Positions 34,708-43,777 of a stretch of DNA of 51,249 nt are shown here, in pieces. The number at the start of each line of letters is the position of its first letter. Position 1 is the first letter of the stretch. The translations under genes were made by a program, and so were the position numbers. Source of the stretch: Deltaproteobacteria bacterium. GTDB lineage: Bacteria; Desulfobacterota; Binatia; Binatales; Binataceae. The stretch is from NCBI GenBank assembly GCA_003135135.1, contig PLDK01000042.1:24749-75997 (forward strand). Reading direction: 5' to 3'. Below the pieces are notes generated by a model. It searched no databases. It saw only the letters and a list, made by a program, of their open reading frames with translations, and was not told the DNA's origin.

Positions 34708-35859
34708 ATGCAGGCGATCAAACAATCGCAACCGTCGGGCGAACTTTCGTTTGCGCGTTCCGATAACTCTACGCTGGTCGTCCGGCTCTCCGGCGATTGG
34801 CATCTTCGTCACGGCCTGCCCGGGCCCGACCTTGTACTGAAACAACTCGACACCGCGCCGAAGCCTGCCAGGCTGACCTTTGACGCTGCCGGGCTTGGCG
34901 ACTGGGACAGCGGCCTGCTCACGTTCCTGATGGGCGTCAGCGAGATCTGCCATACGCGCAAGTTGCCCGCGGATTGGAGCCCGCTTCCCGAGGGCGTGCG
35001 GGGCTTGATGCAGTTGGCCGAAGCGGTGCCGGAAAAAACCGGCGCGCGCCACGAGGCCGCGCACAGCTCGTTCATCGAGCAGCTTGGCCGGGAAGCGATT
35101 TCGTTTGCGCGGTCGCTGGATGAATTTCTGAGCTTTCTTGGCGAGGTAACGCTCGCGTTCGCCAGGCTGGCCGTCGGCAAGGCGCGTTTTCGAAGAGTTG
35201 ACCTGATGATCGTGATCCAGGATTGCGGCGCCAACGCGTTCGGGATCGTCACGCTGGTCACATTCCTGGTCGGGGTGATTCTCGCGTTCGAGGGCGCGGT
35301 ACAGTTGCAACAGTTCGGCGCGACAATCTTCGTCGCCGACCTGGTTGGAATTGCGATGACCCGCGACATGGGCGCGATGATGGCGGCGATCATCATGGCG
35401 GGCCGCACCGGAGCCGCGTTTGCCGCGCAGCTTGGCTCGATGAAAGTGACGCAGGAAATCGATGCGCTGACCACCATGGGAATCTCGCCGCTCGAATTCC
35501 TGGTGTTGCCGCGCGTGACGGCCTTGTTCCTGATGATCCCGCTGTTGTGCGTCTTCGCCGATTGCATGGGAGTGGCTGGAGGAGCGTTCGTCAGCGTGAC
35601 GATGCTCCATACCTCTCTGCGCAGCTACCTCATAGAGACGAAGCATGCGATTACCCTCACCATGTTCTTCGGTGGCCTGTTCAAGGCCGCCGTTTACGGC
35701 ATAATCATCGCGGTCGCCGGATGCCTGCGCGGGTTCCAGTGCGGCAACAGCTCGTCGGCGGTCGGTGACGCGGCGACCAAGGCGGTGGTTACGGGAATCG
35801 TCTATGTAATCGTCGCGTGCGGAATATTCGCGTTCGTCTTCAACGTGCTGGGAATTTAA
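34708..35859 (+). CDS. mlaE: Lipid ABC transporter permease with fused N-terminal STAS domain
   Basis: A 383-residue MlaE-family permease of the phospholipid (Mla) system. Residues 1-110 look like a STAS domain (LVVRLSGDWHLRHG, DAAGLGDWDSGLLTFL), which in E. coli is the separate protein MlaB. The remainder carries the MlaE core: five to six helices, FEGAVQLQQFG, GRTGAAFAAQLGSMKVTQEIDAL and CLRGFQCGNSS. The fusion keeps the MlaB equivalent tethered to the permease. First gene of the mla operon. Confidence 0.9.
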   Translation: MQAIKQSQPSGELSFARSDNSTLVVRLSGDWHLRHGLPGPDLVLKQLDTAPKPARLTFDAAGLGDWDSGLLTFLMGVSEICHTRKLPADWSPLPEGVRGLMQLAEAVPEKTGARHEAAHSSFIEQLGREAISFARSLDEFLSFLGEVTLAFARLAVGKARFRRVDLMIVIQDCGANAFGIVTLVTFLVGVILAFEGAVQLQQFGATIFVADLVGIAMTRDMGAMMAAIIMAGRTGAAFAAQLGSMKVTQEIDALTTMGISPLEFLVLPRVTALFLMIPLLCVFADCMGVAGGAFVSVTMLHTSLRSYLIETKHAITLTMFFGGLFKAAVYGIIIAVAGCLRGFQCGNSSSAVGDAATKAVVTGIVYVIVACGIFAFVFNVLGI

Positions 35860-35906
35860 GCGTCAGACTCCAATGAGAATCAAGCTGGACAGTTTGCCGC
35901 ACTGAG

Positions 35907-36755
35907 ATGGCCACCACGCCCTCACCAATCAAGTCCTCGGACGGCAAAGGCCTCTCGGTGCCGAAGTTCCCCAAGGATGGTCCCCCGCCAATCACGGTCA
36001 AGAATCTCACGATGGCGTACGGAACCTTCGTGTTGATGAAAGATGTAAACTTCACCGTGAATCACGGCGACATCTTCATAATAATGGGCGGCAGCGGCAG
36101 CGGGAAAAGCACCCTGCTTCGCCATATGCTCGGGCTGATCGAGCCGGCCAAGGGCGAGGTTTGGTACGGCGATTTCAATTTCACCAGAGGCGAGCCGCTT
36201 GAGCGCGAGGAGATGCTGCGGCATTTCGGCGTGCTGTACCAGGGCGGCGCGCTATGGAGCTCGATGACGCTGGCGGAGAACGTGGGACTGCCGCTGGGCG
36301 AATTTACCGATCTGTCGGAGCCGGAAATTCTCGAAGTTGCTTCGCTGAAGCTGGCTCTCGTCGGGCTCAAGGGCTTCGAGGGCTACTATCCCAGCCAGAT
36401 CAGCGGTGGGATGCAAAAGCGGGCGGGACTTGCACGGGCGATCGCGCTGGACCCGGAAATACTTTTCTTTGACGAGCCGTCGGCCGGCCTCGATCCGATC
36501 AGCTCGCGCCTGCTCGACGACTTGATATTGGAACTGCGCGACAACCTCGGCGCGACGATCGTCGTCGTGACTCACGAGCTCGCCAGCATCTTTGCAATCG
36601 GCAATAACAGCGTCTTTCTCGACGCGGAGAGCAGGACCGTGATCGCTCAGGGCGACCCCAAGGACCTGCTGGCGCATAGCACCGATCACCGCGTGCAGAC
36701 TTTCCTCACTCGCGGAGGAGAAGACGCGGAAAAATCAGCGAGGAATCATGGGTAA
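35907..36755 (+). CDS. mlaF: Lipid ABC transporter ATP-binding protein
   Basis: A 282-residue ATPase with Walker A GGSGSGKST (61-69), Q-loop VLYQGGALWSSMTLAEN, signature ISGGMQKRAGLARA, Walker B ILFFDEPSAGLDP and the switch VVVTHE. SGGMQKR with DEPSAGLDP is characteristic of MlaF. An N-terminal extension of about 27 residues is unusual but short. The 3' end overlaps the mlaD start by 8 bases. Confidence 0.92.
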   Translation: MATTPSPIKSSDGKGLSVPKFPKDGPPPITVKNLTMAYGTFVLMKDVNFTVNHGDIFIIMGGSGSGKSTLLRHMLGLIEPAKGEVWYGDFNFTRGEPLEREEMLRHFGVLYQGGALWSSMTLAENVGLPLGEFTDLSEPEILEVASLKLALVGLKGFEGYYPSQISGGMQKRAGLARAIALDPEILFFDEPSAGLDPISSRLLDDLILELRDNLGATIVVVTHELASIFAIGNNSVFLDAESRTVIAQGDPKDLLAHSTDHRVQTFLTRGGEDAEKSARNHG

Positions 36756-37725
36756 GCGAATCAATCCAGCGATGGTGGGTATGTTCGTTTTGAGCGCGGT
36801 GGGGCTGATCCTGGCGGCGATTGTGGTCTTCGGATCAGGAAACCTGTTCCGCAATACCCACGATTTTGTCATCTACTTCGCCGGCGGCATCAGCGGCCTC
36901 AGGGTCGGCGCGCCGGTCAGGTTCAAGGGCGTCGACGTGGGTGCGGTCAAGGAAATTCAATTGAGCCTGGGCCAGGAGATGAACAAGCAGACCCGCGAGC
37001 TGAGCGCCAACGTCCACATCCCGGTGACCATCGAGCTCGATCAAGCAAAGATTCTTTCCCACGGCGCCACCGCCATCGACTTGAGCGACCCGCATACAAT
37101 TCCCAACCTGATCCGGGAAGGGATGCGTGCGCAACTGGGCATGGATAGCATCGTGACCGGAATGATGTACGTCGCGTTGGACATCGACCCGAATACCAAG
37201 ATTCAAATGGTCGCGCCGCAAGGCTCTCCGCTCCAGGAAATCCCCTCAATTCCAACCACCCTCGAACAAGCCCAGGAGGTGGCAATGCGAATTTTCGAAA
37301 AGCTCGACAAGGTGGACTTCGACGCCATGTTCACGCAGATGACCGGGATGCTGGATTCGATCAGGCAAATCACCACCTCGCCTGGGCTCAGGGAAGCGGT
37401 GGCCAATTCCGAAAAAACGCGCGAGCAACTGGACCACACGCTGGCCGGCATGCAGCAGACTCTCAACACGATGAACAGCCAGGTGCCGCCCCTGTCGAAC
37501 TCTTTGCAGAAGACTTCGCTTTCCGCGGACGCCGCGGCGAAGCAGGCCCGGCTGACGCTCGGCACCGTGCAAACGGCGATCGAGCCGAACTCTCCGATAA
37601 ACTACCAGGTGCTGCAGACCCTGCAGGACGTCTCCGCTGCCGCGCACTCGATCAAGGAGCTGGCGGACTACCTGCAACGTAACCCGAGCGCAATCATTCG
37701 CGGGCGCGACCTCAGCCAGGATTAA
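36748..37725 (+). CDS. mlaD: MCE-domain lipid-binding protein (MlaD type)
   Basis: A 325-residue protein with one N-terminal membrane helix and an MCE domain (YFAGGISGLRVGAPVRFKGVDVGAVKEIQ, about 40-125). A long helical C-terminus follows. MlaD forms a hexameric ring that shuttles phospholipid between the membranes. At about 325 residues it is longer than E. coli MlaD (about 180); the extra helical tail is typical of MCE proteins in other phyla. Confidence 0.88.
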   Translation: MGKRINPAMVGMFVLSAVGLILAAIVVFGSGNLFRNTHDFVIYFAGGISGLRVGAPVRFKGVDVGAVKEIQLSLGQEMNKQTRELSANVHIPVTIELDQAKILSHGATAIDLSDPHTIPNLIREGMRAQLGMDSIVTGMMYVALDIDPNTKIQMVAPQGSPLQEIPSIPTTLEQAQEVAMRIFEKLDKVDFDAMFTQMTGMLDSIRQITTSPGLREAVANSEKTREQLDHTLAGMQQTLNTMNSQVPPLSNSLQKTSLSADAAAKQARLTLGTVQTAIEPNSPINYQVLQTLQDVSAAAHSIKELADYLQRNPSAIIRGRDLSQD

Positions 37726-37727
37726 CG

Positions 37728-38393
37728 ATGACCTCGACCAGACAGCTTCTCAAGACTTGTGCGGTAGCCACGATCGCGATGGCGCTGGCGGGATGCGCCT
37801 CTGTCGCCAGAACAATTCTCGCCCCGCAGCCGGACATCACGAAGTTTTATCTCCTCACACCCACGGCGGGCGGTGCGGCAGCGGCGCCGGCGGCCGCGCA
37901 GAGCGTGGGCGGCGAGTTCGCGATCGGACTTGGGCCGATCAAACTGCCTCCGTACCTCGATCGCCAGGAAGTAGTGACCCGCGCCGCGCCCAATCGTCTC
38001 GAGCTCTCAAAGGACGCGCGATGGGGCGAGTCGCTGCAAAACGGCTTCACCAGCGTGATGGCGCACGACCTCGCCGCACAGGCCGGGACCGGCCAGGTGA
38101 TTGTCTTCCCGTGGTACAACACGGTGCATATCGATTTGCAGGTCCAGATAGACATCTATCGCTTCGAGACGGACGGCAATGGCAACGCGCAACTGTCGGC
38201 GAAATGGACCATCCTCGACTCCACCGGCAAGAACATCCTCTACACGGTGGAGTCCGATCTGACGCAGCCCTCCAAGCCCGGCGATATCACCGATGCGGCG
38301 GCGGCGCTCAGCCGCACGATCGGCGATCTGAGCGGCCAGATCGCGAACATGATTCACCAGCTGCGCTCGCAACAGGGTGCGCATCCGGCCTGA
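37728..38393 (+). CDS. ABC-type transport auxiliary lipoprotein (PqiC/LptE-like)
   Basis: A 221-residue lipoprotein: signal peptide with lipobox MALAGCAS and an acylated cysteine near residue 23, then a family pattern FYLLTP, GEFAIGLGPIKLPPYLDRQEVVTR and LQVQIDIYRFE. This is the lipoprotein family (DUF330, PqiC) that accompanies MCE transporters in the periplasm. It follows mlaD by 2 bases, so it belongs to the same transport operon. Confidence 0.88.
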   Translation: MTSTRQLLKTCAVATIAMALAGCASVARTILAPQPDITKFYLLTPTAGGAAAAPAAAQSVGGEFAIGLGPIKLPPYLDRQEVVTRAAPNRLELSKDARWGESLQNGFTSVMAHDLAAQAGTGQVIVFPWYNTVHIDLQVQIDIYRFETDGNGNAQLSAKWTILDSTGKNILYTVESDLTQPSKPGDITDAAAALSRTIGDLSGQIANMIHQLRSQQGAHPA

Positions 38394-38400
38394 TCTCCGT

Positions 38401-38428
38401 GTCATTCTAGAGCGAAGCGAAGAATCCC
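38401..38428. repeat. Family 2 repeat (GTCATTCTAGAGCGAAGCGAAG)
   Basis: GTCATTCTAGAGCGAAGCGAAGAATC begins 7 bases after the stop of the mla lipoprotein gene. Related sequences occur at 48688-48800 and 48962-49007. No gene-like frame was seen between 38394 and 38598. Confidence 0.65.
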
Positions 38429-38601
38429 AATCTTTTTTTATGACTCAGCACTCAAATCGCGCCAAGGATGGGTGGGGCAAAACGCTCTTGTCTCCGACGC
38501 CACAGTTATTCCAGGGGCCGCGTCGTTGCCGAGTCGCATATGGTAGTCTTCATTTGCAACTAGGTTGCCTCACCGTATCTGATCGCTTATAAACGCGATT
38601 G

Positions 38602-39801
38602 ATGCCGTCGATGCATTCATCGCTCGCTTCCGCGCCGCCCCAGCGCGCGTCGATTCGCGATATCCTCGATCGAGCGCTGGCGGGCGCGCGCCTCGGCGAT
38701 GCCGACGCGATCGCACTTATCGAATGCCCCGACAGCGCCCTCGACGCCATGCTCTGCGCGGCCGCCGAACTCCGCGATCGCGGCAAGGGCCGCGACGTAA
38801 CCTATTCGCGCAAAGTTTTTCTGCCCGTCACCAATCTTTGCCGCGACCGATGCACCTACTGCACGTTCCGCAAGGACCCCGGCGACCCGGGCGCGTGGAC
38901 GATGATGCCCGACGAGATTGCCGATTGGTCGCGCCGTGGCGTCGAACTCGGATGCAAAGAGGCGCTGATGTGCCTGGGCGACAAGCCCGAGGTCGCATTC
39001 AAGGAATATCGCGAGACGCTGGCCCGCCTCGGCGTCCGCACCACGATTGAATACGTCGCCCGCGCCTGCGAAATCGCGCTGGCCGCGGGACTGCTGCCGC
39101 ATACCAACGCCGGCCTGATGACGCCCGATGAGATGCGCGCGCTACGTCCGCTCAACGCGAGCATGGGTCTGATGCTCGAAAATATCTCGCCGCGACTGCG
39201 TGCGCGCGGCGCGGTGCATCAGGCCGCGCCCGACAAGGACCCCGCGCTGCGCATTAAGATGATAGACGACGCGGGCGCGCTGCGAATTCCGTTCACGACC
39301 GGAATCCTGCTCGGTATCGGCGAGACGCCCGCCGAACGCGCGCTGAGTCTGACCGCGATTCGCGACACCCATGAGCGTCACGGCCATATCCAGGAAGTGA
39401 TTATCCAGAATTTTCGCGCCAAGCCTGAAATTGCGATGGCAGACGCGCCCGAGCCCGACGCCTACGACATGGCGCGCGCGATTGCGACTGCGCGCCTGGT
39501 GCTCGGGCCGGCGATGAACGTGCAGGCGCCGCCCAACTTGTCGCCGCGTCAGATCGAGTTGTTCCTGAGCGCCGGAATCAACGACTGGGGCGGGATTTCG
39601 CCGCTCAGCAAGGACTACGTGAACCCCGAGGCGCCGTGGCCGCACATCGACAGGCTCGGCGAGCAATGCGCGCGAGCCGGATTCAGGCTCGCTGAAAGGC
39701 TCGCAATTTATCCCGAATATATTAATGATAAGTGGCTCGACCCGGCGGTCGCGACTAAAGTGCGCGCGATATGGGATCGACCCGTCGGAGGCCAACAATG
39801 A
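38602..39801 (+). CDS. cofG: 7,8-didemethyl-8-hydroxy-5-deazariboflavin synthase subunit CofG
   Basis: A 399-residue radical SAM enzyme. The Fe-S cluster motif CRDRCTYC (about residue 80; CxxxCxxC) is the CofG form. It acts with CofH to build the deazaflavin F0 of coenzyme F420 from a tyrosine-derived adduct. NMQAPPNLSPRQ near the C-terminus and GGISPLSKDYVNPE match the family. I prefer ATG at 38602 over TTG at 38599. It overlaps the cofH start by 4 bases (ATGA). Confidence 0.93.
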   Translation: MPSMHSSLASAPPQRASIRDILDRALAGARLGDADAIALIECPDSALDAMLCAAAELRDRGKGRDVTYSRKVFLPVTNLCRDRCTYCTFRKDPGDPGAWTMMPDEIADWSRRGVELGCKEALMCLGDKPEVAFKEYRETLARLGVRTTIEYVARACEIALAAGLLPHTNAGLMTPDEMRALRPLNASMGLMLENISPRLRARGAVHQAAPDKDPALRIKMIDDAGALRIPFTTGILLGIGETPAERALSLTAIRDTHERHGHIQEVIIQNFRAKPEIAMADAPEPDAYDMARAIATARLVLGPAMNVQAPPNLSPRQIELFLSAGINDWGGISPLSKDYVNPEAPWPHIDRLGEQCARAGFRLAERLAIYPEYINDKWLDPAVATKVRAIWDRPVGGQQ

Positions 39802-41051
39802 ATCTGGAGTACTGGCGAGATTACGTCGACGAAATCGAAGCGACTCCCGTTGACGCTTTGCTTGGCAAGGCGTCCCCCGCGGTGCGCTCCGCGCTTGAAC
39901 ACGCTCTCCTGAAAAGAGAACTGACGCCCGAAGAAGGGCTGCTGCTATACACCGCCGACGGCGACGACCTGCGCGCGACGGTCAGATGCGCCGACATCGC
40001 GCGCGCCGAGGACGTCGGCGACGAAGTCACCTACATCGTCAATCGCAATATCAACTTCACCAATATCTGTTTCGTGGGATGCCAGTTCTGCGGCTTCAAG
40101 CGTCAACGCTGGGAGGCCGACGCCTACGATCATTCCGACGATACGATCTTGCGCAAAGTAGCCGACGCAGTCGCGCGCGGAGCGACCGAGATCTGCATGC
40201 AGGGCGGCATTAACCCCGACATGCCCCCGTTCAAGTATCGCGACCTGCTAGACACGATGAAGGGCGCCTTTCCCGACATACACATCCACGCATTCTCGCC
40301 GATGGAGATAATGTACGGCGCCAAACGCGCGCGGATGGACTATCCGGAATACATCACGATGCTCAAGGATCACGGACTCGGCTCGATTCCGGGCACCGCC
40401 GCGGAAATCCTCGACGACGGCGTGCGCGAGATCCTCAGCCACAAGAAGGTCGATGTGTCCGCGTGGGTCGAGATAATCACCACCGCTCACGCGGTCGGCG
40501 TGCCGACGACTTCAACCGTTATGTACGGTCACGTCGAGACTCCCCGCCATGTGGTGAATCATCTCGACTTGATCCGCACGATCCAGAAGCAGACGCGCGG
40601 CTTCACCGAGTTCGTGCCGCTCAGGTTCATCCATCAGAACACGATGCTTTACCGCAAGGGCCTGGTTTCGCCGCCCGATCGTGGTCAACTGGATTTCCAG
40701 ATGTACGCGTTCTCGCGCCTGTTCCTGCGCGGGCAAATCGACAATATCCAGACCTCGTGGGTCAAGTGCGGCGTCGATCTCGCGGCGTTCACGCTCAAGG
40801 CTGGATGCAATGATTTTTCGGGCACCCTGATGGAAGAAAGCATCACGGCGCTGGCCGGCGGCGACTCGGGCGAGTTCGTGCCGGTCGATTTGTTCGAGGA
40901 AAAAGCGCGCGAGATGGGCCGCGTCGCCGTCGAACGCACCACGCTCTACAAGAAGCTCTACGGAAGAAAGGCACCCAATGGAGCGCGGCCAATCGCATCC
41001 TCTCCCGTCCTCGCGGATCACCACGCTTGCGGGGGGAGTGGGTGCGGCTAA
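39798..41051 (+). CDS. cofH: 5-amino-6-(D-ribitylamino)uracil-tyrosine 4-hydroxyphenyl transferase CofH
   Basis: A 417-residue radical SAM enzyme with CFVGCQFC (91-98) after YIVNRNINFTNI. CofH joins tyrosine with the riboflavin precursor diaminouracil, and CofG completes F0. The QGGINPDMPPFKYRDLL, PGTAAEILDDGVREILS and MYGHVE motifs fit the family. The ATG at 39798 overlaps the cofG stop. The last 25 codons overlap cofD by 74 bases and add a GGSGCG tail that other CofH proteins may lack. Confidence 0.92.
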   Translation: MNLEYWRDYVDEIEATPVDALLGKASPAVRSALEHALLKRELTPEEGLLLYTADGDDLRATVRCADIARAEDVGDEVTYIVNRNINFTNICFVGCQFCGFKRQRWEADAYDHSDDTILRKVADAVARGATEICMQGGINPDMPPFKYRDLLDTMKGAFPDIHIHAFSPMEIMYGAKRARMDYPEYITMLKDHGLGSIPGTAAEILDDGVREILSHKKVDVSAWVEIITTAHAVGVPTTSTVMYGHVETPRHVVNHLDLIRTIQKQTRGFTEFVPLRFIHQNTMLYRKGLVSPPDRGQLDFQMYAFSRLFLRGQIDNIQTSWVKCGVDLAAFTLKAGCNDFSGTLMEESITALAGGDSGEFVPVDLFEEKAREMGRVAVERTTLYKKLYGRKAPNGARPIASSPVLADHHACGGSGCG

Positions 41052-41943
41052 GTTCATCCGGGGACTGGTTCGGCGTATCGATCCCTGCATGCTGACCGTC
41101 GTCGTTAACACCGGCGACGACGACACCTTTTACGGACTTCACGTCTCACCTGATATCGACACCGTTACCTACACGCTCGCCGGCGTGGTCAGCCGTGCGC
41201 AAGGCTGGGGACTCGACGGAGAATCGTTCAACGTGCTCGGCGCGCTCGCGCGTTTCTACGGTCAGCCGTGGTTCGGTCTGGGCGATCGCGACCTCGCCAC
41301 GCATCTGTACCGCACCGAGCGGATGCGCCACGGCATTTCGCTAAGCCGCATCACCGCGGAAATCGCCGACGCATTCGCGGTCAAGTCGCAAGTCATCCCC
41401 ATGACCGACGACCGGGTGCGGACCTTCGTGAAATTGCGCGGACGCCGCGCCATCCCGTTCCAGGAATACTTCGTGCGCGGGCGCGCACGCGGCACCGTCG
41501 AAAAGATCGAGCTGCGTGGAATCGGCGCCGCGCGCCCCAATCCCGCGGTCCTGCGCGCGATTCGCAAATCCGCCGCCGTCATCCTCGCGCCGTCCAATCC
41601 GTTCGTCTCGCTCGGCCCGATTCTGAAATTGACGGGCGTGCGCGCGGCGCTGCGTCGCGCCAAACCGCGCGTCGCGGCCATTAGCCCGATCGTCGGCGGA
41701 AAGACGATCAAAGGCCCCGCTGACAAGATGCTCCGCAGCCTCGGGATGGAAGTCTCGCCGCTTGGAGTTGCGCGGCTCTATCGCGACATAGCCGGACTGT
41801 TCGTGCTGGACAACGCCGACCGGCGCTACCTCGAATCGATCGAACGGCTGGGGATGCGCGCGCTGGCTACCGATACGATCATGGCCACTCCCGAGCGCGC
41901 CGCCGCCTTGGCCGAAGTGGTTCTGCGAGCGCTTGCGGTGTAG
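40978..41943 (+). CDS. cofD: 2-phospho-L-lactate transferase-type enzyme CofD
   Basis: A 321-residue protein that attaches a phospho-lactyl-type side chain to F0. The family signature ITTLAGGVGAAKFIRGL is at the N-terminus; VVVNTGDDDTFYGLHVSPDIDTVTY and WFGLGDRDLATHLYRT, with the phosphate-binding NPFVSLGPILKL near the end of the domain, confirm CofD. It starts inside the 3' end of cofH. In bacteria the donor may be phosphoenolpyruvate-derived; this cannot be told from sequence. Confidence 0.92.
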   Translation: MERGQSHPLPSSRITTLAGGVGAAKFIRGLVRRIDPCMLTVVVNTGDDDTFYGLHVSPDIDTVTYTLAGVVSRAQGWGLDGESFNVLGALARFYGQPWFGLGDRDLATHLYRTERMRHGISLSRITAEIADAFAVKSQVIPMTDDRVRTFVKLRGRRAIPFQEYFVRGRARGTVEKIELRGIGAARPNPAVLRAIRKSAAVILAPSNPFVSLGPILKLTGVRAALRRAKPRVAAISPIVGGKTIKGPADKMLRSLGMEVSPLGVARLYRDIAGLFVLDNADRRYLESIERLGMRALATDTIMATPERAAALAEVVLRALAV

Positions 41944-41959
41944 TAGGCTGGTCCCGCCG

Positions 41960-42712
41960 ATGCGCACGATAAGTCTCATTGCGATCGAGGGAATCCCGAT
42001 GGTGAAGGCGGGCGACGATCTCGCCGCGCTGATCGCGGACCGGCTCGACGCCACTGGCCTCAGACTCGAACCCGGCGATATTCTCGTCGTATGCCAGAAG
42101 GTGGTCTCGAAAGCCGAGGGTCGCGTCGTGAATTTGAAGGACTTCGAGCCCTCCGAATTCGCCCGCAACTATGCCAGGCGATGGGAAAAAGATCCGCGCG
42201 CGATCGAAATCGTGCTGCGTCAAACCAACCGAATCGTCCGCAACGACCGCGGCGTCCTGATCGTCGAGACCGGACCCGGATGGGTCTGCGCCAATGCCGG
42301 CGTCGATGAATCCAACAGCCTTGAAGACGACCGCGCCATCCTGCTGCCTGAGGATCCCGACGCGTCGGCGCGCCGTCTTCGCGACCAGATTCGCCGGCGC
42401 CTGGACGTTGCCGTCGCAGTGCTGATCACCGACACCTTCGGCCGTCCGTGGCGCGACGGCCTTACCGAAGTATGCCTCGGCATAGCCGGCATGAATCCGA
42501 TGCTCGACTTGCGCGGCACCACCGACTTGGGCGGCCGCGAATTGCATCACACTGTGGTCGCCATCGCCGACGAGATCGCATCCGCCGCCGGCCTCCTGAT
42601 GGAAAAAGCGGGCGCCATTCCGGCGGTCATCGTGCGCGGATACAAATTTGAACCGTTCGAAGGCAGCGCCAAGGTATTGATTCGTCCCGCCGAAGCCGAT
42701 TTATTCCGCTGA
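41960..42712 (+). CDS. cofE: Coenzyme F420:L-glutamate ligase CofE
   Basis: A 250-residue ligase that adds the first glutamates to F420-0. Motifs: GIPMVKAGDDLAALI, LVVCQKVVSKAEGRVV, VDESNSLEDDRAILLPEDPD and ITDTFGRPWRDG with GIAGMNPMLDLRG. It is a single-domain CofE, not the FbiB fusion with a nitroreductase domain that is usual in actinobacteria. The start at 41960 follows the cofD stop by 16 bases; a longer frame opens at 41933 but fits the family less well. Confidence 0.92.
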   Translation: MRTISLIAIEGIPMVKAGDDLAALIADRLDATGLRLEPGDILVVCQKVVSKAEGRVVNLKDFEPSEFARNYARRWEKDPRAIEIVLRQTNRIVRNDRGVLIVETGPGWVCANAGVDESNSLEDDRAILLPEDPDASARRLRDQIRRRLDVAVAVLITDTFGRPWRDGLTEVCLGIAGMNPMLDLRGTTDLGGRELHHTVVAIADEIASAAGLLMEKAGAIPAVIVRGYKFEPFEGSAKVLIRPAEADLFR

Positions 42713-42735
42713 TTGCATTTAGTGATAAGTGATAC

Positions 42736-43776
42736 GTGAAAAGTGAAAAAGTTGAAAAGCGAAAAGTGAAAAGAGCCAAGGCAACTCAGCTCGCTGCCGC
42801 ATCCACGCCTGAGGCTTTGAACCCCGCGCGCCTGGTAGAAGCCGATCTGACCGTGGCCGAAGCGAAACTTTCCCGCCTGCTCGACTCCAACGAGCCGGTC
42901 ATCGCGGAAATTTGCCACTACCTCGTCGACGCGGGCGGCAAGCGGCTGCGGCCGACGTTCATCCTGCTGGTGTACCGCGCATGCGGCGGAACCGATGCCA
43001 AAGTGACCGACGCGATCGACGCCGCAATCGCGCTCGAACTGATCCATTCCGCGACCCTGCTCCACGACGACATCATCGATCGCGGTCTGCTGCGTCGCGG
43101 CAAGCCGTCCGCCTTCGCACGCTATGGCTTTGGCCCGTCGTTGATCGCCGGCGACTATCTGTTCTGCCGCGCCTTCGAGGTATGCGGCCGCTTCGAAGAA
43201 CATCTCGTACGCACCGCGGCGCAGGCCTGCATCCAGCTCACCGAAGGCGAAGTGATGGAGGGCAGATTCCGTCACAATGCGGCCGCGACCCTGGCCGACT
43301 ATTTCGGGGTGATCGATCGCAAGACCGCGTCGCTGTTCCACGCCGGCGGCAAGGTTGCCGCCGATCTCGCGGGCGTGTCGGCGCAGACCATCGATGCGAT
43401 GGCGAAACTCGGAACCGCGATGGGCCTGGCATTCCAGATGGTAGATGATCTGCTCGACATCCTGGGGCCGGAAGAAAAAATCGGCAAACCGGTCGGCTCC
43501 GATTTGCGCGCCGGCATTCCGTCGCTGCCGGTCGTGCTCGGCGTCGAGCGCAACGCCGAGCTGCGCGCGCTGTTCCAGAACGGGACGAAGATGGAAGGCG
43601 CGGTGCTCGAGCGCGCGCTCGGCCTGCTGCGCGACCCGGAAATCATCGCCGCCGCACGCCGTCTTGCCGCCGAGCAAGTCGCCATCGCCCGCTCAATCGT
43701 CGGCCAGCTCGAACCGTCCCCCTACCGCGACGGCCTGGCAACGTTGATCGACGACCAAATCTCCCGCGAAGTCTGA
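42736..43776 (+). CDS. ispB: Polyprenyl diphosphate synthase (IspB/HepT type)
   Basis: A 346-residue trans-isoprenyl diphosphate synthase. The first aspartate-rich motif is LLHDDIIDRG and the second MVDDLLDI, with GGKRLRP near the N-terminus of the fold. It makes the long side chain of quinones. The annotated start is GTG inside a GTGAAAA-type short repeat, giving a Lys/Glu-rich leader; TTG at 42817 (LNPARLVEADL) is an alternative that begins where homology begins. It is 2 bases before the FAD monooxygenase gene. A 57-bp piece of its 3' end recurs at 48806-48862. Confidence 0.9.
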   Translation: MKSEKVEKRKVKRAKATQLAAASTPEALNPARLVEADLTVAEAKLSRLLDSNEPVIAEICHYLVDAGGKRLRPTFILLVYRACGGTDAKVTDAIDAAIALELIHSATLLHDDIIDRGLLRRGKPSAFARYGFGPSLIAGDYLFCRAFEVCGRFEEHLVRTAAQACIQLTEGEVMEGRFRHNAAATLADYFGVIDRKTASLFHAGGKVAADLAGVSAQTIDAMAKLGTAMGLAFQMVDDLLDILGPEEKIGKPVGSDLRAGIPSLPVVLGVERNAELRALFQNGTKMEGAVLERALGLLRDPEIIAAARRLAAEQVAIARSIVGQLEPSPYRDGLATLIDDQISREV

Positions 43777-43777
43777 A

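Noticed and set aside
42713-42790. GTGAAAA run as a CRISPR or regulatory array
   Set aside because: It is a very short degenerate microsatellite with no spacers; only a start-site effect is plausible.
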